Below, in pieces: positions 26,006 through 35,588 of a stretch of DNA of 62,733 nucleotides. Under the pieces are notes generated by a model. That model was given only the letters and a program-made list of their open reading frames with translations, had not been told where the DNA came from and did no database searches. This DNA comes from a bacterium. GTDB taxonomy: Bacteria; Bacillota; Clostridia; Lachnospirales; Lachnospiraceae. The position numbers were made by a program, and so were the translations under genes. Location of the stretch: the NCBI GenBank assembly GCA_030535455.1, contig JAUNJY010000022.1, forward strand, positions 1-62,733. The letters run 5' to 3'. Position 1 is the stretch's first letter. Each line of letters starts with the position of its first letter.

Positions 26006-26992
26006 GTGATTTACATAAAAGAACGAATTAAAAACCACATACATACCTTTGGAAGCATCACATTATCTTGTGTATTCTGTATTCTTTTGGGATATATCAT
26101 TTGTGACATAGCGCGTCAGGATACTACACTTTTTACAAGTCTGATTTTAATTGCAGCCATACTGATCCTTTCCATCTTTATCATGTTCTATTACCATTAT
26201 GAATATAACCGTATTGGGATTGAGAGAAGAAAAAGTCTCAAATATTTAAAACATTTTTATTGGGGTATCAGCTTTTTATGCTTTGTTCTATATATGAAGG
26301 TTGTATATGCACGATTTTTAAAGACCTACGATAAGAATATATTTGGTATCGACCAGGGGCAATATATCCTGCTTATTAATTTTATCCTTTTCTTCTGTTT
26401 TGCTTACTTGCTTCTTCAAATAATTACAGGCGGTTTCCGCATTAAAAACATTGGAAAAAACGGAATTGAGCTGGAACGTGTCATCGAGGATAACAGTATT
26501 GAAAAGATACAGAACAATGCGGAAGTCGTTTCTGACATCTATTGTGAGCTTGGTGAACTAGACAAGGTGGTAGATTATTTATTCTCCATTAACAAACTGC
26601 ATCAGGAAATCAGCGAGCCTGACTACCTTTCTGTCTTGCAGCTTCTCTTAAGCTCACTTGTAGAGGGAAAGAAGGATATTAAAATCACTCTGTATGATGA
26701 TGGTTCTTATAAAGAGTATCTAAGCAAAGAGGTTGGATTGTCGAATCGAGAGATAAAAGTTTTAGACTATAAGTATACAAAATATGGTATAATCAAAGTT
26801 GAAAATGGACTACATATACGATATGACTATGCACCATTTCACGGGTTTGCAACAGATCAAACCAAGTATTGTTATATTGTAATTGCATTTAGAGAAATTT
26901 ATGATATTGAGATTGGCAAGCTAATCTATGCGTATATCAAGGTGTTTGAAGCATTATACTCTAAGTATATCTTGATCAGTGACTTGAGTTAA
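26006..26992 (+). CDS. Four-helix membrane protein of unknown function, unusual start codon
   Basis: About 328 residues: four membrane segments (about 17-39, 43-65, 83-103, 118-142) and a cytoplasmic domain (150-328). The end of that domain, RYDYAPFHGFATDQTKYCYIVIAF, vaguely resembles a GAF-type sensor fold. No in-frame ATG is near the strong Shine-Dalgarno GGGAGG (26001-26006). The GTG at 26006 lies inside it; an ATA at 26015 is at the ideal distance. Either the start is non-canonical or a substitution has hit it. Two tiny genes follow. Confidence 0.65.
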   Translation: MIYIKERIKNHIHTFGSITLSCVFCILLGYIICDIARQDTTLFTSLILIAAILILSIFIMFYYHYEYNRIGIERRKSLKYLKHFYWGISFLCFVLYMKVVYARFLKTYDKNIFGIDQGQYILLINFILFFCFAYLLLQIITGGFRIKNIGKNGIELERVIEDNSIEKIQNNAEVVSDIYCELGELDKVVDYLFSINKLHQEISEPDYLSVLQLLLSSLVEGKKDIKITLYDDGSYKEYLSKEVGLSNREIKVLDYKYTKYGIIKVENGLHIRYDYAPFHGFATDQTKYCYIVIAFREIYDIEIGKLIYAYIKVFEALYSKYILISDLS

Positions 26993-27015
26993 TCGCATTA
27001 TGAGGAGGTGATCCT

Positions 27016-27195
27016 ATGAGAGTGACTACGTTTGATCGTCTTTCACAAGCCTATAGCAAGGCAAATAAAGAAGAAGTCTCTATAAAACGAGAGTACATAG
27101 TATCCGGAAAGGTTCCAAAAGCGCTGGGTAACAGCCTTGCGGAGCAAATCAGGAGCAGCAATAACGATATTCGGACAAAAGCATATTTCAAATAA
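27016..27195 (+). CDS. Small 59-residue protein of unknown function
   Basis: Begins with ATG 8 bp behind GAGGAGGTG, 23 bp after the membrane-protein gene. The peptide starts MRVTTFDRLSQAYSKANK and has a basic, hydrophilic sequence predicted as helix-turn-helix; it has no Cys and no membrane segment. It is too short for routine gene callers but the RBS is excellent. It resembles small FlgM-like regulators only superficially. Probably in one operon with 26006-26992 and 27276-27452. Confidence 0.6.
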   Translation: MRVTTFDRLSQAYSKANKEEVSIKREYIVSGKVPKALGNSLAEQIRSSNNDIRTKAYFK

Positions 27196-27275
27196 TTCTA
27201 TTTGCTATGAATAGTATCCTTTTTCCATGATTAGAATAAGATGTAGAGATAGAAATAAACATTAGGAAAACGAAT

Positions 27276-27452
27276 ATGCTAGATAATGTTCAAAGACAAT
27301 GCAAAACGATTACTACAAAAGTGGAAGGTATGCAAAAGAATTGCAAAATTCCACGAGACTATGTGATACCAAACAATAAGATTGAAATTGATGGGAAAGG
27401 AACGTTACAACGTTTATTTGAATCCTATCAAGAGAACAAAGAAAACAAATAG
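27276..27452 (+). CDS. Small 58-residue protein of unknown function
   Basis: Starts MLDNVQRQCKTITTKVEG behind a modest TAGGAAAA site and ends at a TAG that touches a terminator stem. Hydrophilic, with two Cys 14 residues apart (C9 and C23). It has no recognised family. Position between a sibling small gene and a terminator supports it being translated. Confidence 0.5.
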   Translation: MLDNVQRQCKTITTKVEGMQKNCKIPRDYVIPNNKIEIDGKGTLQRLFESYQENKENK

Positions 27453-27491
27453 CCCTAAGCAAGAGTCATGGCTCCTGTCTAGGGCTTTTTT
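27451..27491 (+). terminator. Terminator closing the small-gene operon
   Basis: AGCCCTA (27451-27457) pairs with 27480-27486, with an inner GAG/CTC helix, then six T residues. Confidence 0.88.
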
Positions 27492-27568
27492 GTCGCTTTT
27501 CAATTGGTAAAATATGTAGATTGTTATTTATTAAAACGATATAATGGAAGTATAAAGGAGAGTAAGTA

Positions 27569-28594
27569 ATGAAACAGAACCATAAAAAACATCCCCTGGA
27601 GACTACACTCGTTATCCTGCTGTTTGTATTCGTTGCCATAACCTTATCTTGTATGCTGTTATTTCGTAAGGCCCTTACCAATTCTATTGTCACCAATTCA
27701 TACCAGTCAAACCGTGTAAAAAGCCATTACGTATTCATCGGAAATGACTATACCAACCCATTTATGGAGCAGTTGTATCAGGGAATTCGGGCTTCGGCAG
27801 AAAAAAAAGAAGTATCCGTTGAATACTTTGGAAGAACTCTATCGCAAAGCTATACGGTTGCACAACTGATTGATACTGCAAGCAAGGCCAAAGTAGATGG
27901 TATCTTTGTAGTAGGTGACGAGTCTGGCGAAGTAAAAGAGGCCATCAATCGAGCCGTAGAAGCAAATATTCCTGTCATTACTGTATTTCAGGATTGTGGT
28001 ATGAGTAAACGGCAATGTTTTGTAGGGGTTAACAGCTATGACCTGGGAAGACAATATGCCAAGAAATTATGTTCCTTAGGTGAAAAATCCAATAAGAATG
28101 TATATCTTCTTATCAATGCTGCACAAGAAAACTCAGGAAAGAACTCAGTCTACCTGGGTATGAAAGAATATCTTGAAAAAGAAGGCATAACCGGCCGCAT
28201 CCAACTACACGATCTTGCTATTCAAAGCAAGACAGAATTCACTTCCGACGAATTAATTCGTGAGCTTATTCTAGATAAGTCCAAAAATCCAGATATTATC
28301 ATCTGTCTAAACAGCATAGATACGACTTGTGCCTATCAGGCGATTGTGGATTATAACAAAGTAGGACAAATTCAGATCTTAGGATGGGGAAATACAGATT
28401 CAATCCTGACTGCTTTAGATAAGGAGTTAATCTCTGCTACTATCTTTACCGATGCAGCTCTGATCGGAAGCCAATGCATTCAGTCCATGCTGGAATATAA
28501 GAGAGAAGGATATGTAAGCCAGTATATTCCCATTACGACTACAACCATTGACAGCACCAATATCAAGGAATACCTAGGAGACGAAAGGAGATAG
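27569..28594 (+). CDS. Membrane-anchored sugar-binding protein (sensor accessory)
   Basis: A 341-residue protein of the LacI/RbsB-like periplasmic-binding fold, with an uncleaved N-terminal anchor (about 10-33) and no lipobox Cys. Motifs include KSHYVFIGNDYTNPFMEQLYQGI and GVNSYDLGRQYAKKL. It is the first gene of the locus and ends 4 bp before the kinase gene, so it probably presents bound sugar to the kinase rather than to a transporter. That role is inferred from order and anchoring. Confidence 0.85.
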   Translation: MKQNHKKHPLETTLVILLFVFVAITLSCMLLFRKALTNSIVTNSYQSNRVKSHYVFIGNDYTNPFMEQLYQGIRASAEKKEVSVEYFGRTLSQSYTVAQLIDTASKAKVDGIFVVGDESGEVKEAINRAVEANIPVITVFQDCGMSKRQCFVGVNSYDLGRQYAKKLCSLGEKSNKNVYLLINAAQENSGKNSVYLGMKEYLEKEGITGRIQLHDLAIQSKTEFTSDELIRELILDKSKNPDIIICLNSIDTTCAYQAIVDYNKVGQIQILGWGNTDSILTALDKELISATIFTDAALIGSQCIQSMLEYKREGYVSQYIPITTTTIDSTNIKEYLGDERR

Positions 28595-28598
28595 CAGT

Positions 28599-30059
28599 AT
28601 GAGTCATATATCGATTCAGCTCAAACTAATTATGGCATTTTTGCTGACCTCCACAATTATAGGGATCGTAAATGGAGTCATATTCTATAACATTAACTTA
28701 AGTGTTTCCAAAGTAGATGAAGTGTACAAAAGCAACGTCAGTATGAATCAGTTTACCGATGCACTCAGTAACGTTGACTTAACGTTTCGCGAGTATTTAG
28801 AGACAAAGAGCTCCGCCTCTATGGACTCATATTACCGTAATGTCCAGGAAGTAGAGCAATATCTTAATACTATGGATACCACCTCTTTGGAAACGGACAG
28901 TCTGATGATGCTTCAGGATATCTCCAATCTGACCCACCATTATATTGATGTAACGGCAGAGGGAATCACTGCCAAACGAGGTCGAAATGCTGAAAAATAT
29001 CGTAATAAATACAATGAATCCAAACAGGAATTAAAGACAATCAATACCTTTATCTATAGCTTGAATAATCAGCAATTCCAGGTAAATTCTAAAAATTATG
29101 ATGCATTAGTAAAGACACTTCGTTATCTGGAACTTATCTGCATCTTTTTAATCATATGCGTAACGATCATTAACCTGATTTTAATTTCCATCCTAACAAG
29201 AAAGATAACCAAACCATTAATTCTTTTAGCCAAAACCGCTGATGAAGTGGGAAAAGGAAACTTGTTGGTGCCATTTATAGAAACTACAACAAAGGATGAA
29301 GTGGGAATTGTTGCAAATGCTTTTAATCAAATGACATTACAGCTTCAAAACTACATAGCCCAAATCCGGGAAGGTATTCAAAAGGAAAATGCATATAAAG
29401 AAAAGGAACTGCTGATGGAAAACCATTTAAAAGACGTACAGTTAAAGTATCTGCAGGCTCAGATCAATCCTCATTTTTTGTTTAATACCCTAAATGCAGG
29501 TGTACAGCTTGCAATGATGGAAGATGCTGAACAGACCAGTACTTATATTCAAAATATGGCGGATTTTTTTCGTTATAACCTTAAGAAAATTGATACGGAT
29601 ACTACGCTACAGCAGGAATTGCTGCTGGTGGATCACTATCTTTATATCTTAAATGTTCGATTTTCCGGTGAAATTCACTATGAAAAACAGATTGATGAAC
29701 AATACACAATGATACGAGTACCAAGCATGATCTTACAGCCTCTTATTGAGAATTCAGTAAACCACGGTATCCGAAATATGGAAGGAAAAGGCCTTATCAA
29801 ACTTACTATATATGCAGATAACATGTATGTCTGCATCAGTGTCAAAGACAATGGCGAAGGGATGGATAAGAGAAAAATTGAGGAATTGCTGGAGATGAAA
29901 GAAGTCACAGCAAAAAAAGATGATTCCAATGGAATTGGTCTGATAAATGTGATGAAGCGGCTGAGTTTATATTACCATGGGCAAAATATTGTCGAAATCA
30001 AGAGTGATGGAAAGAATACAGGGACAGAAATCATTTTATATATTCCAATACTAATGTAA
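28599..30059 (+). CDS. YesM-type sensor histidine kinase
   Basis: A 486-residue kinase. Two membrane segments (about 8-32 and 178-202) flank a helical extracellular sensor of about 145 residues. A HAMP domain (200-252) and coiled coil follow. The His_kinase motif is QAQINPHFLFNTLN; the ATPase domain has PLIENSVNHGI and KDNGEGM, ending GIGLINVMKRL. It pairs with the AraC-type regulator 14 bp downstream. Confidence 0.95.
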   Translation: MSHISIQLKLIMAFLLTSTIIGIVNGVIFYNINLSVSKVDEVYKSNVSMNQFTDALSNVDLTFREYLETKSSASMDSYYRNVQEVEQYLNTMDTTSLETDSLMMLQDISNLTHHYIDVTAEGITAKRGRNAEKYRNKYNESKQELKTINTFIYSLNNQQFQVNSKNYDALVKTLRYLELICIFLIICVTIINLILISILTRKITKPLILLAKTADEVGKGNLLVPFIETTTKDEVGIVANAFNQMTLQLQNYIAQIREGIQKENAYKEKELLMENHLKDVQLKYLQAQINPHFLFNTLNAGVQLAMMEDAEQTSTYIQNMADFFRYNLKKIDTDTTLQQELLLVDHYLYILNVRFSGEIHYEKQIDEQYTMIRVPSMILQPLIENSVNHGIRNMEGKGLIKLTIYADNMYVCISVKDNGEGMDKRKIEELLEMKEVTAKKDDSNGIGLINVMKRLSLYYHGQNIVEIKSDGKNTGTEIILYIPILM

Positions 30060-30073
30060 ATGGAGGGGGAGCT

Positions 30074-31669
30074 ATGTATAAGATCATGTTAGCAGATGAT
30101 GAGGGAATTGTGATCGACTCGCTTAAATTTATCATCGACAAGAACTTTAAGGGAAAGTGTGAGGTACAGTCCGCTAAGACAGGACGAGCCGTCATTGAGC
30201 TGGCCGAAGCCTTTCGACCTGATATTACCTTTATGGACATTCAAATGCCTGGAATTAATGGTATAGAAGCGATGAAGGAAATCCGTAAAACCTGTCCTGG
30301 AACCATCTTTATCATTTTATCGGCATATGACAAGTTCGACTATGCCAAGGATGCCATCAATCTAGGCGTTATGGAGTATCTGCATAAGCCTGTCAGTAAA
30401 AAGGTTATCCTATCCACCATAGAAAAGGCAATGGCGCAAATCGACGAGGCAAGGATACGTAGAAGTGACTCCCTAAAGATCAAGGAAAAATTAGAGATCG
30501 TAGTGCCAATGATGGAAAGTGGATTTGTATCTGAAATCCTGTTACAAGGGGAAATGACCGGCCATACAAGTCAATATAAAGAGTTATTAGGAATACATGA
30601 GGATTTCGGTATCATAATGGTTTTAGAATATGGGGCTGAGATGCAACAAGGGAAGCTTACCAACCCTATTGGGACAAGCTTTCAGGTACAGCCTGCCTAT
30701 GCATCCATAAGGGAACTGATTAAGGAATTCTTTCCCTGTATTGTTGGGCCAATGCTAACGAATAAAATTACCTGTTTCTATCCACAAAAAGATGAAGAGG
30801 AGAACTATGAAAGCCGAAATCATTTCATTGTGGCAGCCAGAGAATTGATGCATAAGCTAAATCATCTGTTTGATCTTAAATTCAGGATTGGAATTGGAAG
30901 CGTACGTCCTATACAAAAAATCTATGAGTCCTATGAAGATGCAGTCAATGCGTTAAATAATTCGGATCGAACGGTTGCTCATTGCAGAGATCTGCCGATT
31001 TTCTGTGGATATGATCAGGATTATCCATCTGAAAAGGAGAAAGAACTGTTTGAGGCTGTTAAAGCAGGAAGTGAAGCCGGTGCTGAAGCTGCGGCACGTT
31101 CCTTCTTTCATTGGATGGAGACCAAATTTGGCGAATATACCATGGATATTAAGCTTAAAGTCCTTGAATTTGTATTATGGGCAGAACGGATTGCCTATGA
31201 AAGTGGCGGCATGGTCTATCATTTCAGGGATCGGAAGGATTACCTGCCAGAGCTTCTCAATATGAATGACCTCTCTGAACTTCAAAAATGGTTTCTTACG
31301 AAGATTATATTGTCCGCACGAAACGTACATAGCAAAAAGCACGAATACACCAACAATATCGTGGAACAGGCGAAAGACTACATCAATGCCAATTATAATC
31401 ATGACCTGTCCCTAGAAGGGGTTTCAAGACAAGTGGATGTCAGCTCATATTATTTCAGCAAGCTATTTAAAGATGTGGTGGGCATGAACTTTATTGAATA
31501 TGTTACGAAAGTACGCATCCAGGTGGCAAAGTCTCTGCTTAAAGAGGCCAACCTAACAATTAAGGAAGTCTGTGCAGACTGTGGATATAGCGATCCAAAC
31601 TATTTCAGCCGAATATTTAAAAAGTATGAAGGAATTACGCCTTCAGAATATAGGGAGGGGAATATGTAA
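30074..31669 (+). CDS. YesN-type response regulator with AraC DNA-binding domain
   Basis: A 531-residue regulator: receiver (1-120) with D8-D9, phosphoacceptor D55 (FMDIQMPG) and K in YLHKPVSKK; a long linker domain; and an AraC double helix-turn-helix (about 430-530) with SYYFSKLFKDVVGMNFIEYVTKVR and GYSDPNYFSRIFKKYEGITPSEYR. The next gene begins directly after its stop. It likely activates the transport genes, perhaps via the repeats at 32761-32795. Confidence 0.95.
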   Translation: MYKIMLADDEGIVIDSLKFIIDKNFKGKCEVQSAKTGRAVIELAEAFRPDITFMDIQMPGINGIEAMKEIRKTCPGTIFIILSAYDKFDYAKDAINLGVMEYLHKPVSKKVILSTIEKAMAQIDEARIRRSDSLKIKEKLEIVVPMMESGFVSEILLQGEMTGHTSQYKELLGIHEDFGIIMVLEYGAEMQQGKLTNPIGTSFQVQPAYASIRELIKEFFPCIVGPMLTNKITCFYPQKDEEENYESRNHFIVAARELMHKLNHLFDLKFRIGIGSVRPIQKIYESYEDAVNALNNSDRTVAHCRDLPIFCGYDQDYPSEKEKELFEAVKAGSEAGAEAAARSFFHWMETKFGEYTMDIKLKVLEFVLWAERIAYESGGMVYHFRDRKDYLPELLNMNDLSELQKWFLTKIILSARNVHSKKHEYTNNIVEQAKDYINANYNHDLSLEGVSRQVDVSSYYFSKLFKDVVGMNFIEYVTKVRIQVAKSLLKEANLTIKEVCADCGYSDPNYFSRIFKKYEGITPSEYREGNM

Positions 31670-32707
31670 ATGAACACTAAGGGAATTGCATTATTTGTTC
31701 TGCTAAGCTTTACACTTGTATCCCTTGCCTCCTGCAATCAAACAAAATCAGAGGAAGATCGTAACGCAAAGCCTCAGGAAAATAAAATTGAAATTGGCGT
31801 TATTTTTGATTCCTTTCTTATCGAACGCTGGCAACGAGACCGGGATGCCTTTGTAACAAAAGCTCAAAATGAACTGGGAGCCAATGTCAACATTCAAAAT
31901 GCCAATGGCGATGTGAAAGAGCAAGAACAGTTAATCAACTATTTTATTGGTAAGAAAGTCGATGTATTGGTCATTGTACCCATTGATTGTGAAGCCATTA
32001 CAAAAGCAGTAAAACGAGCCAAAGAAGCGGGGATCAAAGTAATCGCCTATGACCGTCTAATCAAAGAGGCCAATGTGGATTTATATATTACCTTTGATAA
32101 TATCAAGGTTGGCCAGCTGATGGGAAAGACAATGAGCGAGCATTTAAATACCAATGAAACCGTATTTATGATGTGCGGTCCTACCACAGATAACAATGTC
32201 AGCTTAGTAGGTAAAGGCTTCCTACAGGAAATAGAGAAAAACAAGTTACAGGTGGTGGAGACGAAGAATGCCAGCGGATGGCTGGCTGAATCCGGCTATG
32301 AGGATATCAATGAATATCTAAATGCCAATAAGAGTGTAAATGGCATTATGTGCGGAAATGACGGGCTGGCCGGACAGGTAATTACAGCCCTTTCGGAGCA
32401 TCAACTGGCCGGCAAAGTCTGTGTCGTTGGGCAGGATGCTGATTTAGATGCCTGTCAGAGAATTGTGGAAGGGACACAGACAATGACAGTCTATAAACCA
32501 TTTTCAAAACTTGCTGACCTTGCTGCCTCCTATGCGATCAAACTGGCCAAAGGAGAAGAGCTTCCTGTTAACAAAACCTTTTCCGATGGCAAGTATTCAG
32601 TGCCATATGTTGGACTAGAGCCAATTGCCATCACAAAAGAGAATATGAATATGGTAATTGACGATGGATTTCATTTAAAAGAAGATATTTATATGAATGT
32701 CAAGTAA
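31670..32707 (+). CDS. Sugar-binding lipoprotein (XylF/RbsB-like), sensing-operon copy
   Basis: A 345-residue lipoprotein: signal peptide ending LASC (lipidated C23), then a periplasmic-binding domain with GVIFDSFLIERWQRDRDAF, VIVPIDCEAITKAV, GIKVIAYDRLI and VGQDADLDACQRI. Xylose/glucose-type binders share these motifs. It directly abuts the regulator gene and is separated from the transporter by a 180-bp promoter region, so it may be a second sensing or high-affinity receptor. About a third identical to the protein at 32889-33974 by eye. Confidence 0.9.
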   Translation: MNTKGIALFVLLSFTLVSLASCNQTKSEEDRNAKPQENKIEIGVIFDSFLIERWQRDRDAFVTKAQNELGANVNIQNANGDVKEQEQLINYFIGKKVDVLVIVPIDCEAITKAVKRAKEAGIKVIAYDRLIKEANVDLYITFDNIKVGQLMGKTMSEHLNTNETVFMMCGPTTDNNVSLVGKGFLQEIEKNKLQVVETKNASGWLAESGYEDINEYLNANKSVNGIMCGNDGLAGQVITALSEHQLAGKVCVVGQDADLDACQRIVEGTQTMTVYKPFSKLADLAASYAIKLAKGEELPVNKTFSDGKYSVPYVGLEPIAITKENMNMVIDDGFHLKEDIYMNVK

Positions 32708-32760
32708 ATGACGGTTACAGAACAGCGAGGATAAAATTGTACTAGCACAGTGCCAAAATA

Positions 32761-32795
32761 ATGCTACTAGGTCCATTTATGCTACTAAAAGTAGC
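32761..32795. promoter_or_regulatory. Direct repeat and dyad upstream of the sugar transporter, candidate operator
   Basis: ATGCTACTA occurs at 32761-32769 and 32779-32787 (18-bp period). The second copy also forms a dyad, GCTACT-AAA-AGTAGC (32781-32795). It lies about 95 bp before the binding-protein start, the place where AraC-type regulators bind direct repeats. Recognition by the regulator at 30074-31669 is inferred. Confidence 0.5.
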
Positions 32796-32888
32796 AAATA
32801 TTCCTTGGTAACTGAGCAACTAATTGCTATTTCCCCTATGCTATAGTAAGTATAGTAATTAAATAATATATCTAGGGGGAAACAAGAT

Positions 32889-33974
32889 ATGATGAAAAAA
32901 CTAGGAACTCTGTTGTTGTGCGGTGCTCTTGCAGCAAGCATGCTTGCTGGATGTGGCAAGAAGTCAGAGGAAAGCAGCAACAACTCTTCCGGAGACGGAA
33001 CACTGATCGGTGTTGCAATGCCAACCAAGGATTTACAGCGTTGGAACCAAGATGGAGAAAATATGAAGAGCGAACTTGAAAAGGCCGGCTACAAAGTAGA
33101 GCTTCAATATGCCTCTAATGATATCTCTACACAAGTTTCACAGATTGAAACCATGATCAGTAATGGATGTAAAGTTTTAGTCATTGCTTCCATTGATGGT
33201 GACTCACTTGGAACAGTATTGCAACAAGCGAAAGACAGCAAAATTCCTGTCGTGGCATATGACCGTCTGATTATGAATTCAGATGCTGTATCCTATTATG
33301 CAACCTTTGATAACTATATGGTTGGTACAAAACAAGGCCAGTATATCGAAGACAAATTAGGCTTAAAAGAAGGAAAAGGCCCTTTCAATTTGGAAATCTT
33401 TACTGGTGACCCTGGTGATAACAATGCAAAATTCTTCTACAATGGTGCAATGGATGTATTAAAACCATACATTGAAAGTGGAAAATTAGTTGTCAAATCA
33501 AAATCCGTGGAATTCGCCGATGTTGCAACTGCTGACTGGTCTACTGAAAAAGCTCAAAATAGAATGGATGCCATTATCTCTTCTAACTACAATGATGGAA
33601 CCAAATTAGATGCAGTTCTTTGCTCCAATGACTCTACTGCAAATGGTGTAACAAACGCTATAGATTCTGCAGGTTGGAAAGAGTTTCCGATTATCACTGG
33701 TCAAGACTGCGATATTACTTCTGTAAAGAATATGATTGCCGGAAAACAGTCCATGTCAATCTTTAAAGATACTCGTAAATTAGCATCAAAGACTGTTGAA
33801 ATGGTTCAGGCAATTGTAAAAGGAACAGAAGCTCCTGTAAATGATACAAAGACCTATGACAATGGTAAAGGTGTTGTTCCTTCCTACCTTTGTGAGCCTG
33901 TATTTGCAGACAAAGATAACTATAAATCATTATTAATTGATTCCGGATATTATAAAGAATCTGATTTGCAATAA
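32889..33974 (+). CDS. Sugar ABC transporter substrate-binding lipoprotein (ChvE/XylF-like)
   Basis: A 361-residue lipoprotein, signal peptide ending LAGC (lipidated C21). Motifs include [42 protein letters not shown] and [14 protein letters not shown], as in ChvE/multiple-sugar binding proteins that feed GguAB. TAGGGGGA gives the RBS. A hairpin separates it from the ATPase gene, which would allow higher expression of the binding protein. Confidence 0.93.
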   Translation: MMKKLGTLLLCGALAASMLAGCGKKSEESSNNSSGDGTLIGVAMPTKDLQRWNQDGENMKSELEKAGYKVELQYASNDISTQVSQIETMISNGCKVLVIASIDGDSLGTVLQQAKDSKIPVVAYDRLIMNSDAVSYYATFDNYMVGTKQGQYIEDKLGLKEGKGPFNLEIFTGDPGDNNAKFFYNGAMDVLKPYIESGKLVVKSKSVEFADVATADWSTEKAQNRMDAIISSNYNDGTKLDAVLCSNDSTANGVTNAIDSAGWKEFPIITGQDCDITSVKNMIAGKQSMSIFKDTRKLASKTVEMVQAIVKGTEAPVNDTKTYDNGKGVVPSYLCEPVFADKDNYKSLLIDSGYYKESDLQ

Positions 33975-33986
33975 GGAAACTAGCAG

Positions 33987-34009
33987 AGGGCTGTTCTTGT
34001 AACAGCCCT
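33987..34009 (+). promoter_or_regulatory. Intercistronic stem-loop between binding protein and ATPase genes
   Basis: AGGGCTGTT (33987-33995) pairs with AACAGCCCT (34001-34009). The T-run is weak (TTTCAC). Such hairpins usually protect the upstream mRNA or partly attenuate readthrough. Confidence 0.65.
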
Positions 34010-34045
34010 TTCACAAATATGTACCATAAAACAGGAGGGACGGCT

Positions 34046-35584
34046 GTGTCTAAAATTCTATTGGAAATGAAGAATATCACGAAAAGGTTCCCGGGAGTGA
34101 AGGCGCTTGACAATGTAAATCTGCAAGTAGAAGAAGGAGAAATCCATGCACTTGTTGGCGAAAACGGTGCAGGAAAGTCTACCTTGATGAACGTATTAAG
34201 CGGAATATATCCATATGGCACCTATGAGGGTGATATCTTCTATAATTCAGAGTTATGTAAGTTTAATACCATTCGAGACAGTGAAGAAAAAGGAATTGTA
34301 ATCATTCATCAGGAACTGGCCCTTGTTCCTTACCTCACAATTGGTGAGAATATGTTTCTTGGCCATGAAAAGGGCTCAAAATGGTCAATCAATTGGAATG
34401 AAACCTATGGCGTTGCAAATCAATATCTTAAGAAGGTTGGGTTAAAAGAATCCTCTCAGACACTGATTAAGGATATTGGGGTCGGGAAGCAACAGCTTGT
34501 GGAAATTGCCAAGGCACTTGCTAAAAATGCAAAGCTGCTGATCCTTGACGAGCCTACGGCTTCCTTAAATGAGTCAGATTCGCAAGCACTTCTTGATTTG
34601 CTGCTTGCGTTTAAAAAGCAAGGAATGACAAGCATTATCATTTCTCATAAATTAAATGAAATTTCCTATGTGGCAGATAAAATTACAATAGTTCGTGATG
34701 GTTCCACCATTGAGACACTAGATAAAGCAACTGATACTATTACTGAGGACCGTATCATAAAAGGCATGGTTGGCCGCGATCTGACGGACCGTTTTCCAAA
34801 ACGTTCAAAGAAGAAACTTGGCCCTGTCTGTCTTGAGGTAAAGGATTGGACTGTATATCATCCTCTGTATGAGGAAAGGAAAGTAGTCGATCATGCCTCA
34901 TTCAACGTAAAAAAAGGAGAAGTAGTAGGTATTTCCGGATTAATGGGTGCAGGAAGAACCGAATTGGCAATGAGTCTGTTTGGAAAGAGCTATGGAAGCA
35001 AGATCTCCGGAACCGTACTGCTAAATGGTAAAGAAGTTCACTTAAATAAAGTTAGGGATGCCATCCATCATAAGATTGCCTATGTAACCGAAGACCGTAA
35101 AGGGAACGGGCTTATTCTGAGTAATCCAATCAAGACCAACATCACCCTGGCAAACCTTGGTGCTGTCAGTGACCATACGGTGATTGATAAAGATAGGGAG
35201 TATCAGGAAGCCCTGGAGTTTAGTAAGAAACTCAATGTAAAATGCGCGTCCATTGAGCAAAATGTTGGAAATCTAAGTGGAGGAAACCAGCAAAAAGCAC
35301 TCCTTGCAAAATGGATGTTTACCAATCCTGAAATTCTAATCCTGGATGAACCAACAAGAGGAATTGACGTTGGTGCCAAATATGAAATCTATTGCATCAT
35401 CAATCAGCTTGTAGAAACCGGAAAGTCTGTGATCATGATTTCCTCCGAATTACCCGAAATCCTAGGTATGAGTGACCGGATTTACATTATGAATGAAGGA
35501 AGGATGGTTGGTGAACTGAACGCTAAAGACGCGACTCAGGAAAAAATCATGTCATTAATATTGAAAGAAAGTAAAGGAGAATAG
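34046..35584 (+). CDS. Sugar ABC transporter ATPase, tandem-domain (GguA/XylG/MglA type)
   Basis: The start is the GTG at 34046, 6 bp behind GGAGGGACG; the ATG at 34019 has no RBS. The 512-residue protein has two ATPase domains: GENGAGKST, a degenerate IGVGKQQ signature and LLILDEPTA in the first; GLMGAGRTE (altered Walker A), LSGGNQQK and [10 protein letters not shown] in the second. This is the standard layout of CUT2 sugar importers. It ends 4 bp before the permease gene. Confidence 0.95.
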   Translation: MSKILLEMKNITKRFPGVKALDNVNLQVEEGEIHALVGENGAGKSTLMNVLSGIYPYGTYEGDIFYNSELCKFNTIRDSEEKGIVIIHQELALVPYLTIGENMFLGHEKGSKWSINWNETYGVANQYLKKVGLKESSQTLIKDIGVGKQQLVEIAKALAKNAKLLILDEPTASLNESDSQALLDLLLAFKKQGMTSIIISHKLNEISYVADKITIVRDGSTIETLDKATDTITEDRIIKGMVGRDLTDRFPKRSKKKLGPVCLEVKDWTVYHPLYEERKVVDHASFNVKKGEVVGISGLMGAGRTELAMSLFGKSYGSKISGTVLLNGKEVHLNKVRDAIHHKIAYVTEDRKGNGLILSNPIKTNITLANLGAVSDHTVIDKDREYQEALEFSKKLNVKCASIEQNVGNLSGGNQQKALLAKWMFTNPEILILDEPTRGIDVGAKYEIYCIINQLVETGKSVIMISSELPEILGMSDRIYIMNEGRMVGELNAKDATQEKIMSLILKESKGE

Positions 35585-35588
35585 CCGT

